Assembly: GCF_050948175.1 (NCBI RefSeq)
Contig: NC_135203.1
Coordinates: forward strand, 992,001 to 1,056,000
Length of the DNA stretch: 64,000 nucleotides
Source of the DNA: Xylocopa sonorina
Lineage: Eukaryota > Arthropoda > Insecta > Hymenoptera > Apidae
Reading direction: 5' to 3'
The notes under the pieces were generated by a model. That model saw only the letters and a program-made list of their open reading frames with translations, was not told the DNA's origin and ran no database searches. This document shows, one piece after another, positions 63,894 to 64,000 of this stretch. Each line of letters starts with the position of its first letter. The stretch's first letter is position 1. The translations under genes were made by a program, and so were the position numbers.

Positions 63894-64000
63894 TGTCGGG
63901 CCTTTTAATAAGGGAGGGAGAGGGAGTCAAAGTACGCATTTAGCGAAATCTTTCGGAGGCTATAACTTTTGACTGAAAAAAGAAGTCGACTTGAATTTTG

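Overview
The window reads as animal nuclear DNA, most likely from an insect and most consistent with Hymenoptera (a bee or relative). Evidence: a 1.65-kb Tc1-like transposon, very long CT/GA dinucleotide microsatellites, TTAA-flanked short elements, a GT-AG intron inside a 7-transmembrane gene, and long noncoding DNA with no operon-like packing. The order-level call is inference from composition and repeats.

Layout. 1-1034 is noncoding flank. 1035-2683 is a structurally intact Tc1-like element with a full DD34E transposase on the minus strand and two identical 221-bp terminal inverted repeats. From about 2.7 to 56 kb I find no convincing host protein-coding exon. That stretch holds a perfect 97-bp tandem duplication (5709-5900), CT/GA microsatellites, homopolymer G/C runs, TTAA-flanked piggyBac-like short elements (best at 30615-31337, carrying three copies of a 22-24 bp palindrome), a diverged dispersed repeat in two copies (18.1 and 38.1 kb), and a 1.2-kb long inverted repeat (about 39900-41105) that would fold into one long hairpin.

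The one well-supported host gene is at 56123-59935 on the plus strand. It encodes a signal peptide, a long Pro/Ser/Thr-rich ectodomain, seven predicted membrane helices and a cytoplasmic tail, resembling the PRRT3/PRRT4 proline-rich transmembrane family. A phase-matched GT-AG intron (58251-59519) links the large exon to a downstream coding exon and gives an 847-residue protein. Reading through the donor stops after 18 more codons and gives a 727-residue form, so the intron may act as a switch between two tails.

Downstream (59936-64000) is 3'UTR and noncoding DNA with polyadenylation signals, a GA microsatellite, a G26 run and a 60-bp tandem duplication near the window end. Apart from the transposase acting on its own termini, no genes here form a pathway. 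The most unusual items are the foldback locus, the palindrome-bearing TTAA element, the apparently young Tc1-like copy and the alternative tail of the 7TM gene.
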